A stretch of 64,000 bases of DNA from Anaerolineae bacterium (GCA_018432315.1 JAHDLB010000002.1:124001-188000); one strand, 5' to 3'. Positions 1-9,530 are shown, numbered from the stretch's first letter. Program-made: numbers and translations. The notes: generated by a model not told the origin, from the sequence alone.

Positions 1-2
1 TA

Positions 3-545
3 CCGCTGGCGGCGCTGCTGTTCGGCTCGGAATACACGCGCACCGCCGACGTGCTCCAGATTCTGATCTGGTACACGGTGGTGACGATGGTCGCCAACGT
101 GTTCGCCCAGGCGCTGCTGATCGAAAACCGCCAGCGCCGCACCCTGGCGATCCGCAGCGCGGGGCTGGCGATCAACATCAGCCTGAACGTGCTCCTGCTG
201 CCGCGCATGGGCGTGCCGGGGGCGGCGGTCGCCAGCCTGATCGCGGAGTGCATCGTGCTGGCGCTGATGGTCCGGTCGTTCACCTTCCCCGCCGGCTGGT
301 GGGCCAACGTCACCCACCGCCTGACCCGGCTGGCGGCGGTCGGCGCGGTGCTGGCCGCGCTCGTGTTCGCGCTGCGCGGGGTGCATCCGCTGGTGGCGGC
401 GGGCGTTGGCGCGCCGGTCTACGCCGCGCTGGTGCTGGTCAGCGGGGCCATCGCCAAAGACGACTGGGACCTGATTTACCGGCTGGCAATTGCCATGCCC
501 GGCGGGACGGTGATCGGGCGCTACTGGCAGCGGCAGTTAGGATGA
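3..545 (+). CDS. Polysaccharide flippase (Wzx/MATE-like), C-terminal part
   Basis: This is the end of an integral membrane protein whose start lies before the window. The frame is open from base 3, so the GTG at 51 is internal. The residues before it (PLAALLFGSEYTRTADVLQ) match the late loop and helix region of polysaccharide biosynthesis flippases. The visible 180 residues alternate hydrophobic helices with short basic loops (IENRQRRTLAIR) and include the NVLLLPRMGVPGAAVASLI stretch common in Wzx proteins. By family, such proteins flip undecaprenyl-linked glycans across the inner membrane. The downstream glycosyltransferases support that role. Exact substrate unknown. Confidence 0.75.
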   Translation, partial: PLAALLFGSEYTRTADVLQILIWYTVVTMVANVFAQALLIENRQRRTLAIRSAGLAINISLNVLLLPRMGVPGAAVASLIAECIVLALMVRSFTFPAGWWANVTHRLTRLAAVGAVLAALVFALRGVHPLVAAGVGAPVYAALVLVSGAIAKDDWDLIYRLAIAMPGGTVIGRYWQRQLG

Positions 546-557
546 GCGAGTAGACCT

Positions 558-2567
558 ATGTGCGGAATCGTCGGCATCATCGATCAACGGGGCGCCGGGC
601 GCGCCGATCCCGCGCTGGTCCGCGCTATGAGCCGGACCATCGCCCACCGCGGGCCGGACGGCGACGGGTTCTTCCACTGGCCCACCTCCGCGCCGCGCGT
701 GGCGCTGGGGATGCGCCGCCTGAGCATCATCGACTTGAACACTGGCGACCAGCCGATCTTCAACGAGGATCGCAGCGTGGCGCTGGTCTTCAACGGCGAG
801 ATTTACAACTACGTCGAGCTGCGCAAAGAGCTGGAAGCGCGCGGCCACACCTTCCGCACCCAGGCCGACACCGAGACGCTCGCCCACGCCTACGAGGAAT
901 TCGGGCTGGACGTGTTCGGCCACCTGCGCGGCATGTACGCTTTCGCGCTGTGGGACGAGCGCGCCGAGCGGCTGGTGCTGGCCGTCGATCACGTCGGGAT
1001 CAAGCCGCTGTACCTGACCGAGCACGATGGGCGGCTGTTGTTCGCGTCCGAGGCCAAAGCCCTGTTCGCCGATCCGGCGCTGCCGCGCCGCCTGAACCTG
1101 GACACGCTCGACACGTTCCTCAGCTTCGGCTACATGATCGGGACCGACACGCTGTACGAGGGGATTCGCCGCCTGCCGCCCGGCCACGCGCTGATCGTCG
1201 AGGGCGACCGCTCGCGGCTGATCGAGCACTGGAACACGAGCTACCCGACCCCGCTCGACCGCCCGACCGACCGGGAAGCCGTGGTGGCCGAGGCCCGCGA
1301 GCGGCTGATCGAATCGGTGCGGCTGCACCTGCGCAGCGACGTGCCGCTGGGCCTGTTCCTGAGCGGCGGGATCGACTCGGCCACTATGCTGGCGCTGATG
1401 AGCCGCCTGGAGCCGGGGCGGATCAAGACCTTCTCAGTAGGCTACGACGTGGGGCGCGGCGCGGACAATCCCGACGACGAGACGCTCATCGCCCGGCGCA
1501 TCGCGGGGCATTTCGGCGCGGATCACCACGAGCGGATCATCACCGCCGATGACTGGTGGCGCTTCCTGCTGGCCTACGTCTACCACCATGACGAGCCGAA
1601 CGCCAACCCGTCGATCATCTCGCTCCAGGCGCTGGCCGAGGTCACCGCCCAACACGTCAAAGTCGTGCTCAACGGGACCGGCGGCGACGAATTGTTCTGC
1701 GGCTACCGGTCGCACCGCCGCTTCCCGTGGGTGATCCACACCGCCGCCGCGCTGGACCGGCTGGTCCCACGCGGGACGCGGCGCCGGCTGGTCGGCGGCC
1801 CGTGGAAGCACGTCGAGGCGCTGTATCCCGCGCTGCGCCGCCGCCGGATCATCGGCGCGCTGCCCGCTTACCTGCCGGAGTGGCGCGCGCTGTTCCTGCC
1901 GCTGGACGACGGGCTGCGCCGGCTGGCGTCGTTCGAGGGACTGGCTTTTTCGGACACGCTGCGCGACCGGCTCTACGGCCCGGCGCTGCGATCCGCCTGG
2001 GAGAAGGCGCAGCACAAAGAGCAGACCTACGCCGCGATCCTGCGCCGGGCGTGGGCCGACGATCCCGGCGACCTGGCCCAGGCGCTGGCGATCCACACGT
2101 GGCTGCCCGGCAACGGCCTGCTGTCGCTCGACAAGGTGACGATGGCCCACTCGCTCGAAGCGCGGGTGCCGTTCTTCGATCCGCCGCTGCTCGAATTCGC
2201 CCTGCGGGTGCCGTCCGCGCTGCGGCTGCAGAGCAACAAGGCCATCCTGCGCGCGGCGATGCGCCCCGACCTGCCCGATTTCGCCGCCCAGCGCCCCAAG
2301 CAGCCCTTCGGCACACCGATCCTGCGCTGGTTCGACACCGTGCTCAGCGAGCGCGTGCGCGCCGTGCTGCTCGACGAGCGGAGCCTGGGCCGCGGCCTGT
2401 TCGAGCGGGCCGCGCTGGAGACGCTGCTGGCGCGCCATTTCAGCGGCGAGATCGAGCGCGTGGAGGTCGTGTTCCGCCTGCTGCTGCTGGAGCTGTGGCA
2501 GCAGTCCACCATCGACGCGCCGCCGCACATTCCCCAGCCGCAGACCGAAAAGCTGGCCGTCCCATGA
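558..2567 (+). CDS. asnB: Asparagine synthase (glutamine-hydrolysing)
   Basis: This enzyme converts aspartate, glutamine and ATP to asparagine in the cytoplasm. The protein has 669 residues and starts MCGIVGI, so Cys2 is the glutaminase nucleophile after Met removal. A class II glutamine amidotransferase domain (about 2-215, with RGPDG at 31-35) is followed by the ATP-binding synthetase domain with the PP-loop SGGIDS at 269-274. It starts 12 bases after the flippase stop and overlaps the next gene by an ATGA. AsnB homologues in glycan loci sometimes amidate sugars or lipid intermediates instead of making free asparagine, and this position leaves that open. Family assignment is firm; the substrate is inferred. 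Confidence 0.92.
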   Translation: MCGIVGIIDQRGAGRADPALVRAMSRTIAHRGPDGDGFFHWPTSAPRVALGMRRLSIIDLNTGDQPIFNEDRSVALVFNGEIYNYVELRKELEARGHTFRTQADTETLAHAYEEFGLDVFGHLRGMYAFALWDERAERLVLAVDHVGIKPLYLTEHDGRLLFASEAKALFADPALPRRLNLDTLDTFLSFGYMIGTDTLYEGIRRLPPGHALIVEGDRSRLIEHWNTSYPTPLDRPTDREAVVAEARERLIESVRLHLRSDVPLGLFLSGGIDSATMLALMSRLEPGRIKTFSVGYDVGRGADNPDDETLIARRIAGHFGADHHERIITADDWWRFLLAYVYHHDEPNANPSIISLQALAEVTAQHVKVVLNGTGGDELFCGYRSHRRFPWVIHTAAALDRLVPRGTRRRLVGGPWKHVEALYPALRRRRIIGALPAYLPEWRALFLPLDDGLRRLASFEGLAFSDTLRDRLYGPALRSAWEKAQHKEQTYAAILRRAWADDPGDLAQALAIHTWLPGNGLLSLDKVTMAHSLEARVPFFDPPLLEFALRVPSALRLQSNKAILRAAMRPDLPDFAAQRPKQPFGTPILRWFDTVLSERVRAVLLDERSLGRGLFERAALETLLARHFSGEIERVEVVFRLLLLELWQQSTIDAPPHIPQPQTEKLAVP

Positions 2568-3703
2568 AAATCCTGATCGTCGCCGACCTGCACCACCCCG
2601 AAGAGCTGGCGAAGGCCCGCCAGGCCGCGCTGAAACCCGAGGACCAGCCGCTGCTGTTCCCGCCGTCGCAGGGCGCCTTCTTCTGGACGCGGGCGCTGCG
2701 CCGGCTGGGGCACGAGGTCGAGGCGTTCATCCGCAGCGACCCGGCCCTGTTCGGCGCGCGCGCCAGCCGCCTGCACAAATTCACCGGGCGGCGGGGCCTG
2801 GGCACGCTGGCGATGGCGCTCGCCCAGCGCGCGCCGCGGCTGCATCCCGACTACCGGCTGCGCAACCGGCGCTTCGTCGAGACGGTCGCCCGCACCCGCC
2901 CCGACGCGATCTTCCTGACCGGCGGCAACTGGGTGATCTACCCGGAAACGGTGGCGGCGGTCAAGGCCGAGTTCGGCCCGGCCATCGTCTACCTGAGCGG
3001 CGTGTCGCCGATCGTGTTCTCGAACGCCATCGAGCGCGCCGCCGCCCGGTCCTACGACCTGGTGATCGTCAACGACCACTATCACGGCGTCCAGTGGCTG
3101 GAGCTGGGCGCGCGGCGCATGGAGACGCTGCCCATGTCCGCCTGCGACCCGGACTTTCACCACACCTTCGAGCTGACCGCCGCCGAGCGCGAGCAGTACG
3201 CGTGTGACGTCGGCTTCGTCGGGACGCTGATCCCCAACCACCTGTACGGCGAGCGGATCGCGGCCCTGGAAGCGCTGCGCGATTTCGACCTGGGCATCTG
3301 GAGCGTGCACGAGGTCCCGCCCGCGCTGCGCCCGTACTATCGCGGCCCGGCGCTGGGCGAGCAGATGCTGCGCGTCACGTGCGCCGCCCGGCTGACGGTC
3401 AACACGCACGGCGATTTCATGCGCTACGGCGGCAACATGCGGCTGTTCGAGGCGTGCGGCGTGGGCACGTTCCAGGTCGCAGACGACCGGCCCGGCGTGG
3501 CACAGTGGTTCACCCCCGGCGAGCACCTGGTCACCTACCGCGATCACGATCACCTGCGCGAGCTGGTGGCGTATTACCTGGCGCACGACGACGAGCGGGC
3601 GCGCATCGCGGCGGCGGGGCAGGCGCACGTCCACGCCCATCACACCTACGACCAGCGCATGGCGCGGCTGGCGGCCCTGGTAGAGGAGATTCGAGCGAAC
3701 TAA
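2564..3703 (+). CDS. CgeB-like glycosyltransferase
   Basis: A 379-residue cytoplasmic glycosyltransferase of the GT-B type. The ATG at 2564 overlaps the asnB stop (ATGA), indicating translational coupling. The N-terminal half begins MKILIVADLHHPEE, a Rossmann start. The C-terminal half carries the nucleotide-sugar-binding pattern of the group 1 / CgeB family: MRLFEACGVGTFQVADDRPG, then FTPGEHLVTY and a closing helix with AGQAHVHAHHTYDQRM. It is read with asnB and the methyltransferase at 3705. Donor and acceptor sugars cannot be read from the sequence. Confidence 0.8.
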   Translation: MKILIVADLHHPEELAKARQAALKPEDQPLLFPPSQGAFFWTRALRRLGHEVEAFIRSDPALFGARASRLHKFTGRRGLGTLAMALAQRAPRLHPDYRLRNRRFVETVARTRPDAIFLTGGNWVIYPETVAAVKAEFGPAIVYLSGVSPIVFSNAIERAAARSYDLVIVNDHYHGVQWLELGARRMETLPMSACDPDFHHTFELTAAEREQYACDVGFVGTLIPNHLYGERIAALEALRDFDLGIWSVHEVPPALRPYYRGPALGEQMLRVTCAARLTVNTHGDFMRYGGNMRLFEACGVGTFQVADDRPGVAQWFTPGEHLVTYRDHDHLRELVAYYLAHDDERARIAAAGQAHVHAHHTYDQRMARLAALVEEIRAN

Positions 3704-3704
3704 C

Positions 3705-4472
3705 ATGAGCGACCTGTACGACAAGACACGCCAATCGTGGGAAGACATCTGGGCCGAGGCCAGCGTCGATATCGAGTTCGAGGTGCTGGACCAGAAGCGC
3801 ACCCAGGAGACGCTGGGCGTCTACCCGGCCTACCTGTCCAAAGAGGGGATCATCCTGGAGGCAGGCTGCGGGCTGGCGACCGTGCTCATGAAACTGCGCG
3901 ACATGGGCTTCACCGTCATCGGGCTGGACTACGCCGAGAAGGCGCTGCACACCGCGCGCGCCTACGCGCCCGGCCTCGATCTGCAGGTGGGCGACGTCCA
4001 CGCCCTGCCCTATGCCGACAACTCGCTGCACGGCTACCTGTCGTTCGGCGTGCTGGAGCATTTCGAGCACGGCGTCATTCCGGGGCTGCGCGAGGCCAAC
4101 CGGGTGCTCGTCCCCGGTGGCACGCTGGTGCTGACGATCCCGTATCCGAACGTGGTGCACCGGCTGGTGCGGCTCAAGCGGCGGCTGCGGGGCCAGAGCG
4201 TCCTCACCGACGACGATTTCTACGAGAGCACCTACACCCAGCACGAGCTGATCGCCGCGCTGGAAGAAACCGGCTTCGAGGTGGCGCTGTGCGCCCCGAC
4301 CAGCCACAGTTACACGCTGTGGGGCCTGGGCGGGCCGTTCCGCGCCAAAGGGTATTACCGCACCTCGCGGCTGGCCGATGCGCTCGGCGCGGTCCTGCGC
4401 GTGATCGCGCCGTGGCCGTTCAATTTCACCACCATGCTGATCGGGCGCAAGGTGCGGCACGTGGGTCGCTAG
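3705..4472 (+). CDS. SAM-dependent methyltransferase (class I)
   Basis: 255 residues. Motif I LEAGCGLAT lies at 51-59, the acidic ribose-binding D of VIGLDYAEKA follows, and motif post-I/II is visible as VGDVHALPYADNS with FGVLEHFEHG. This is the UbiE/Methyltransf_11 pattern. The start lies one base after the preceding stop, and an AGAGGAG-type ribosome site lies further upstream inside that gene. Its position after a glycosyltransferase suggests it methylates a sugar or lipid carrier of the surface glycan (inference). Its stop shares the bases CTAG with the stop of the convergent gene at 4469. Confidence 0.85.
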   Translation: MSDLYDKTRQSWEDIWAEASVDIEFEVLDQKRTQETLGVYPAYLSKEGIILEAGCGLATVLMKLRDMGFTVIGLDYAEKALHTARAYAPGLDLQVGDVHALPYADNSLHGYLSFGVLEHFEHGVIPGLREANRVLVPGGTLVLTIPYPNVVHRLVRLKRRLRGQSVLTDDDFYESTYTQHELIAALEETGFEVALCAPTSHSYTLWGLGGPFRAKGYYRTSRLADALGAVLRVIAPWPFNFTTMLIGRKVRHVGR

Positions 4473-6109
4473 AACCCCTCGACCGGGCAGTTCGCCGGGT
4501 TGCAGTACACCACGATCTCGAACTGGTGCCAGTAGCTGACGTCGTCCGGCGTCAGGTCTTCGGCGGGCCAGGGCATGCGCGGGAAGCGCGCCAGCTCGAT
4601 CCACTCGTTGCGCAGCACGGCGCGGATGCCTTCTTCGCGGGCGATGCTCGCCTCGCCCGACCGCGCGCGATCGCGCAGGACGGCGTGCGGATAGGCGGCG
4701 GAATACACGATGATCTGGGCACGCGCCCGCTGGACCTGTTCGGGCGTGCGGTCGCCGGCGAAGGAATAGACCGTCTCGTAGTCGAGCGGGTCGAGCGGGA
4801 CGTTGTACGGCTCCAGCAGCAGCACGCGGCTCCCGCGCGGGACGTGCTGGTAGATCCATTCCTGGGCGCGCATCCGGTTGTCCGGCGTGGCGATCCGGGC
4901 GACGAACAGCAGCGAGAGCGCGCCGATCCAGGCGAGGGCCAGCGCCAGCCCGGCCCAGGCCAGCCGGGGCCGCCGCCCGCGCAGATGCGCCGCGCCCGCC
5001 CCGCCCAGCACCGCCAGCGCCGGGATCAGCGGCGGCAGCAGGTTGTTCTGCAGACGAATGCCCGGCAGCGCCAGCGCGGTATACACCACCACGTAGGCCA
5101 GCAGCACGGCGCCGATCCACGCGCCCTGCCAGCGGCGGCGCCACGCGCCGATTGCGCTCGCTGCGCCCATCACCGCCGCCGCGAGACCGAGCGGGCCGAT
5201 GCCCACCAGGACGAGGTAGCGCCAGTGAACGATCATCGAGTCCGGTCCGCGCCCCGCCGTGAACCCCGGCCCGCCGCCGGAGACGCGGTACCAGTGCAGG
5301 ATGTCGCGAACCTGGCGGATGACCTCGTCGGTGGCGAAGACGATGCCCGGCGTGCCCAGCGCGAATCCCAGCGGCATCATGCCGAAGCCGAGGATCACCG
5401 GCAGCGGGCGGCGGTCGCGCCACCACGCGGTCAACAGGGCCAGCCCGGTCACCAGCCCGATCACCGCGAAGTTGTAGCGGGCGGCCATCGTCAGCCCGAC
5501 CAGCAGCCCGCCCAGGGCAGACAGCGCGCTCGGCGGCAGGCGGGCGGGGCGGGCATCTTTCAGGATGGCGATCGCGGCCAGCAGCGCGGCGGCGGTCAGC
5601 ATGGTGGCCTGGGCGTTGGGCGTGGCGTAGTGGGCATGTTGGACCATCAGCGGCGACAGCGCGACCAGCCCGGCAGCGGCGCGCCCGGCGTAGGCTCCGA
5701 AGGCCAGCCGCCCCGCGGCGTGGGTCAGCGCGACGGCCAGCAGCGTGTACAGCGCGGACAGGTAACGCGCGGTGACGTACAGCGCGAACGGCGCGATTTC
5801 GCGATCGTTGTAGTCCAGCACGGCGGGCAGATCGCGCGCCCCGGCCAGGATGAACACCCCGATATTGGAATAGATGTTGAGCGAGGGGTTGTGGTAATAA
5901 TGCGGGTTCCACTCGCCGGTGTGCAGCATCCGGTAGGCCAGGCCGACGTAGGCGAACTCGTCCGGGTGGTACACCGTGACCGGGTGGAGCCAGTCGCGCT
6001 GGGTGGTGGACGGTGAATAGGCGGGCCGGGGCCTGCCGTGGGCCAGCCCCAGCGTGAAAAGCGCCATCGAGACGAGCAGCAGAATCGTGACTCTCCAGGG
6101 ATGTCTCAT
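4469..6109 (-). CDS. GT39-like integral membrane glycosyltransferase (ArnT/PMT type)
   Basis: 546 residues with about a dozen hydrophobic segments. The first helix is at 8-24, followed by a loop carrying HPDE at 48-51; an acidic pair in this first extracytoplasmic loop is the hallmark of the PMT/ArnT fold. The next motif, YYHNPSLNIY, is also typical. These enzymes transfer a sugar from a polyprenyl-phosphate donor outside the membrane. The gene points against its neighbours and ends in a four-base overlap with the methyltransferase. A minus-strand TATAAT lies at 6145-6150. The acceptor is unknown. Confidence 0.75.
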   Translation of the reverse strand: MRHPWRVTILLLVSMALFTLGLAHGRPRPAYSPSTTQRDWLHPVTVYHPDEFAYVGLAYRMLHTGEWNPHYYHNPSLNIYSNIGVFILAGARDLPAVLDYNDREIAPFALYVTARYLSALYTLLAVALTHAAGRLAFGAYAGRAAAGLVALSPLMVQHAHYATPNAQATMLTAAALLAAIAILKDARPARLPPSALSALGGLLVGLTMAARYNFAVIGLVTGLALLTAWWRDRRPLPVILGFGMMPLGFALGTPGIVFATDEVIRQVRDILHWYRVSGGGPGFTAGRGPDSMIVHWRYLVLVGIGPLGLAAAVMGAASAIGAWRRRWQGAWIGAVLLAYVVVYTALALPGIRLQNNLLPPLIPALAVLGGAGAAHLRGRRPRLAWAGLALALAWIGALSLLFVARIATPDNRMRAQEWIYQHVPRGSRVLLLEPYNVPLDPLDYETVYSFAGDRTPEQVQRARAQIIVYSAAYPHAVLRDRARSGEASIAREEGIRAVLRNEWIELARFPRMPWPAEDLTPDDVSYWHQFEIVVYCNPANCPVEGF

Positions 6110-6243
6110 GCGCGCCGACCTCGTGCCGTCCGATCACCCCGGTAATTATACACGCGTTCGGCGCTTTGCCGGCCCCGGCGGTTTTCGCCCTTCTTCAGGC
6201 CGTTTCTTTTACGCTATACTTGGGCTGCTTTCAGGAGGATCGG
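6110..6243. promoter_or_regulatory. Divergent promoter region between the GT39-like and GT2 genes
   Basis: This 134-base spacer separates divergent genes and is less GC-rich than the coding DNA. A minus-strand -10 TATAAT is at 6145-6150, serving the gene ending at 4469. A plus-strand -10 TATACT is at 6215-6220. Neither has a good -35 element (the plus strand has TCTTCA at 6192-6197). The ribosome site AGGAGG at about 6234-6239 fixes the ATG at 6244 as the start of the next gene. Confidence 0.55.
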
Positions 6244-7092
6244 ATGCGCCTCTCGACGGTCATCTGCAATTACAACACGCGCGACGACCTCGCCCGCTGC
6301 CTGGAGTCGCTGGAGCGGACCAGCCGCGACCTGCCGCACGAGATCATCGTGGTGGACAACGGCTCGCGCGATGGCAGCGCGGCCATGGTCCGCGAGCGGT
6401 TCCCGGACGTGACGCTGATCGACACCGGCGCGAACCTGTGGTATTCCGGCGGCAATAACCGGGGCATCCGGGTCGCGCGGGGCGAGTACGTGCTGCTGCT
6501 GAACCCCGACACGGTGATCGTCGAGTCGCTGGCGCGCGTGGTGGCCTACCTGGACGAGCAGCCCGGCGTGGGCGCCGTCACCGCGCAGGAGCGGTTCGCG
6601 GATGGCCGCGTGATCTTCACCGCGTCGCGGCTGGCGGGCTATGCCGATTTCGTGCTGAGCTATACCCTGGTGGGCGCGATCCTGCGCGGCTGGCGCGAGC
6701 GCCGCCGCCGCCGGATGTGGTACGACGGCTGGGGGCGCGACAGCACGCGCCCGATCGAGGTCGCGCCGGGATCGTTCCTGATGGCGCGGCGCGACATCTT
6801 GGCCCGGATCGGCGGGTTCGACGAGCGGCTCAAGCTGTTCTTCACCGACGACGACCTGTGCCGGCGCATCCTGGCGACCGGCGCGGCGATCCATTACGTG
6901 GCCGACTACTGGCTGGTCCACGACGAGCACGCCAGCATCGACCAGGTGCCGCGCCTGACGCAGCGCGTGTATTTCGAGGACCTGCTCGCCTACACGCGCA
7001 AATATCACGGCGGGCCCGCGGCGTGGCTGTTGGCCGCGCTGCTCGTCCCCACGCGGATCGGCATGGCGCTCAAGCGCAGGATGCAACGATGA
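6244..7092 (+). CDS. Family 2 glycosyltransferase (rhamnosyltransferase-like)
   Basis: 282 residues from the ATG at 6244, chosen because AGGAGG lies a few bases upstream; an upstream in-frame start has no ribosome site. The GT-A fold shows the N-terminal TVICNYNTRDDL, VVDNGSRDGS at 36-45, the SGGNNRG loop and the DXD-like metal site NPDT at 87-90. A distal FFTDDDLCRRI carries the probable catalytic acidic residues. This pattern matches GT2 enzymes adding rhamnose or similar sugars to lipid-linked glycans. It overlaps the next gene by ATGA. Confidence 0.87.
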   Translation: MRLSTVICNYNTRDDLARCLESLERTSRDLPHEIIVVDNGSRDGSAAMVRERFPDVTLIDTGANLWYSGGNNRGIRVARGEYVLLLNPDTVIVESLARVVAYLDEQPGVGAVTAQERFADGRVIFTASRLAGYADFVLSYTLVGAILRGWRERRRRRMWYDGWGRDSTRPIEVAPGSFLMARRDILARIGGFDERLKLFFTDDDLCRRILATGAAIHYVADYWLVHDEHASIDQVPRLTQRVYFEDLLAYTRKYHGGPAAWLLAALLVPTRIGMALKRRMQR

Positions 7093-8237
7093 CCGGAAAC
7101 AAGAACCTGATGTTCGCCTCGTCGTACACCGGCCTGGGCGGCGGCGAGACGATCCAGCTCAACCTGATCGAGGCGCTCGGCCCCGATCGCTACCGGATTC
7201 ACCTCGTCGTGCCGGGCGAGGGCCAGTTCGCCAAGAGCGCGCGCAAGCTGGGCGTGCAGGTGCACATCCTGCCCTTTCGCGGCGCGACGACGTGGTTCGT
7301 CCCGGCGATCTGGACGCGCCTGCCGGCGGCGCGCCGGTTGGGCGCGCTGGTGAAACGCCTGGACATCGACGCGCTGGTGAGCAATTACCACGCGCTGCCG
7401 TTCGCCGTGGCGGCGGGCAAGGCGGCCCGCATCCCGGTGACGTGGTACTCGATCGGCTGGTGGTTCCCCATCCGGCCCTGGCAGCGCGCCTTCTTCCGGC
7501 GCGACGTGACGCAGATCGCCGCCGCGTCGGGGTCGGTGCGCGACCGCTGGCTGAGCCATTCCCCGGTGGTCGCGCCGGACCGCGTCCCGGTGATCTTCCC
7601 CGGCGTGAATCCGGACACCTTCCATCCCGGCGTGGACGGCGCGCCCATCCGCGAGAAGCTCGGCATCGGGCCGGACGTGCCGCTGGTGGTGATGCTAGCC
7701 CGCTTCCAGCACGTGAAGGGGCACGACGTCTTCCAGGCGATGATCCGGCACGTGCACGCCCAGGTGCCGGAGGCGCGGTTCGCCGTCGCGGGCGAGAACG
7801 TGTTCGGCGTGCGCAAGGACGAGCACTACAAGCTGGCGATGCTGACCCACGCCCGCGAGGACCCCGTGCTCAGCCGGACGCTGACATACCTGGGCTTTTA
7901 CGAAGACCCGCGCCCGGTGGTCAGCGCGGCGGACGTGGTCGTCTGCCCGTCGCGCTTCGAATCGCTGGGCATGGTCCACCTGGAGGCGATGGCGATGGCC
8001 CGCCCGGTCGTCAGCATGAACAACGGCGGCCCGGCGGAGACAATCCGCGACGGCGTGACGGGGTTCCTCGTCCCGCCCGAAGACCCCGCCGCCCTGGCGG
8101 ATCGCGTGGTGCGCCTGCTGCGCGACCCGGCGCTGCGCGCCCGGATGGGCGAGGCCGGGCGGGCGCACGTCCTGGCGAATTTCACCGCGGACCGCTTCGC
8201 CGCGCGGTTTTCTGAGTTGATCGACGGTTTGATCTGA
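7089..8237 (+). CDS. GT4 family glycosyltransferase
   Basis: 382 residues starting at the ATG inside the previous stop (ATGA). A glycine-rich acceptor loop SYTGLGGGETIQ lies near the N-terminus. The GT-B C-terminal domain contains VVMLARFQHVKGHD and the E-x7-E signature in RFESLGMVHLEAM. This is the classic group 1 transferase pattern, retaining mechanism, with a nucleotide-sugar donor. It is clearly co-transcribed with the GT2 gene. The specific sugar is unknown. Confidence 0.87.
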   Translation: MTGNKNLMFASSYTGLGGGETIQLNLIEALGPDRYRIHLVVPGEGQFAKSARKLGVQVHILPFRGATTWFVPAIWTRLPAARRLGALVKRLDIDALVSNYHALPFAVAAGKAARIPVTWYSIGWWFPIRPWQRAFFRRDVTQIAAASGSVRDRWLSHSPVVAPDRVPVIFPGVNPDTFHPGVDGAPIREKLGIGPDVPLVVMLARFQHVKGHDVFQAMIRHVHAQVPEARFAVAGENVFGVRKDEHYKLAMLTHAREDPVLSRTLTYLGFYEDPRPVVSAADVVVCPSRFESLGMVHLEAMAMARPVVSMNNGGPAETIRDGVTGFLVPPEDPAALADRVVRLLRDPALRARMGEAGRAHVLANFTADRFAARFSELIDGLI

Positions 8238-8276
8238 TATTTCGAGCGTTTCGAGAAAAGAGTCTGACCCGAGTCT

Positions 8277-9530
8277 ATGGACGTTTTACTCATTTCGCGC
8301 TGCCCGCCGTTTCCGTTGTATCACGGTGACCGGCTGATCCCCTACCACCTGGGCCGCGAGTTGTCGGCGCGGCGCTATCACATCGACCTGCTGGCCTTCT
8401 ACCAGCGCCCGGAAGACGTGGCCGAAGTGCCGCGCTACGAGCAGCACTTCAACAGCGTGACGCTCATCCCCGAGCCGCGCCGGTCGCTGCGCAGCTACTG
8501 GCAGCGCAACCGCCAGCCGGCCCGCCGCTTTCCCCGCCGCGCAGAAGAGAGCTGGTCCCCGCCGATGTGGGAAGCCATCGAGAGGGCCATCCGCGACCGC
8601 GCGTACGACGTGGTGCACCTGTTCGGCGGCGTGCACGTGTACGAATACTGGCCGCTGGCCCGCCAGCTTCCGAACGTGATCGTGCCTTACGAGTCGTATA
8701 CCCTGTGGCTGGAGCGCGCGCTGGCCGAAGAAACGCGCCGCATCCCGCGCCTCGTCAAGGGGGTGCAGCTCCGCATGGCGCGCCAGTACGAAAGCTGGAT
8801 GTTCGAGCGCTTTCAGCGCGTCGTCGTGCTCACCGAGCTGGACGCCCAGGCGCTGACCGGCCTGAACCCGGACACGCCCGTCGCTGTCATTCCCAACGGC
8901 GTGGACCTCGATTACCTGACGCCCACCGGCTACGAGCCGGACGAGCCGACGCTGTTGTTCATCGGCAATTACGACTACCTGCCCAACCTGGACGCGGCGC
9001 TGCGGCTGGTCCGCGACATCTTCCCGCGCATCCAACAGCGCATGTCGCGCGCGCGGCTGATCATCGTCGGCGGCAACCCTCCGCCGGAACTGCGCGCCTA
9101 TGCCTCCGCCAACGTCGAGATCACCGGGCGCGTGCCGGACACGCGAACGTATTTCGAGTCCGCGCTGATCTTCATCAGCCCGCTGCGGCTGGGCGCGGGG
9201 ATCAAGAACAAAATCCTGGAGGCGATGGCGATGGAAACGCCGGTCGTGGCGACCCCGCTGAGCTGTGACGGCATCCCGGTCACGCCGGGGCAGCACGCCC
9301 TATTGGGCGTCACCGACGAGGAACTGGCTAACGCCGTGTTTCGCCTGTTCCAGGATCCCCGGCTGCGGCGCCTCCTGCAGCGCAACGGGCGCCAGTTGGT
9401 CGAGCAGCAGTTCACCTGGGGCCGCGTCGCCGAGCAGTACGAGACGCTCTACGCCCAGGTGATCGAGGAACACCGCAATCGCGTGCTGGACAACGTTCAG
9501 GCCGGGAACGGGCAGCCAGATTGGTCCTGA
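8277..9530 (+). CDS. GT4 family glycosyltransferase
   Basis: 417 residues. The protein starts MDVLLISRCPPFPLYHGDR, typical of exopolysaccharide GT-B transferases. LFIGNYDYLPN opens the donor-binding domain. The end of that domain has SPLRLGAGIKNKILEAMAM, the conserved region that grips the nucleotide diphosphate. A 39-base gap follows the previous gene with no terminator seen, so the operon probably continues. It is the last recognisable gene of the glycan locus. The ribosome-binding site is weak. Confidence 0.85.
   Translation: MDVLLISRCPPFPLYHGDRLIPYHLGRELSARRYHIDLLAFYQRPEDVAEVPRYEQHFNSVTLIPEPRRSLRSYWQRNRQPARRFPRRAEESWSPPMWEAIERAIRDRAYDVVHLFGGVHVYEYWPLARQLPNVIVPYESYTLWLERALAEETRRIPRLVKGVQLRMARQYESWMFERFQRVVVLTELDAQALTGLNPDTPVAVIPNGVDLDYLTPTGYEPDEPTLLFIGNYDYLPNLDAALRLVRDIFPRIQQRMSRARLIIVGGNPPPELRAYASANVEITGRVPDTRTYFESALIFISPLRLGAGIKNKILEAMAMETPVVATPLSCDGIPVTPGQHALLGVTDEELANAVFRLFQDPRLRRLLQRNGRQLVEQQFTWGRVAEQYETLYAQVIEEHRNRVLDNVQAGNGQPDWS

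Noticed and set aside
2027-3802. Long open frames on the opposite strand of asnB and other genes.
   Set aside because: They lack ribosome sites and start positions and have shadow composition; at this GC content such long frames are expected by chance.
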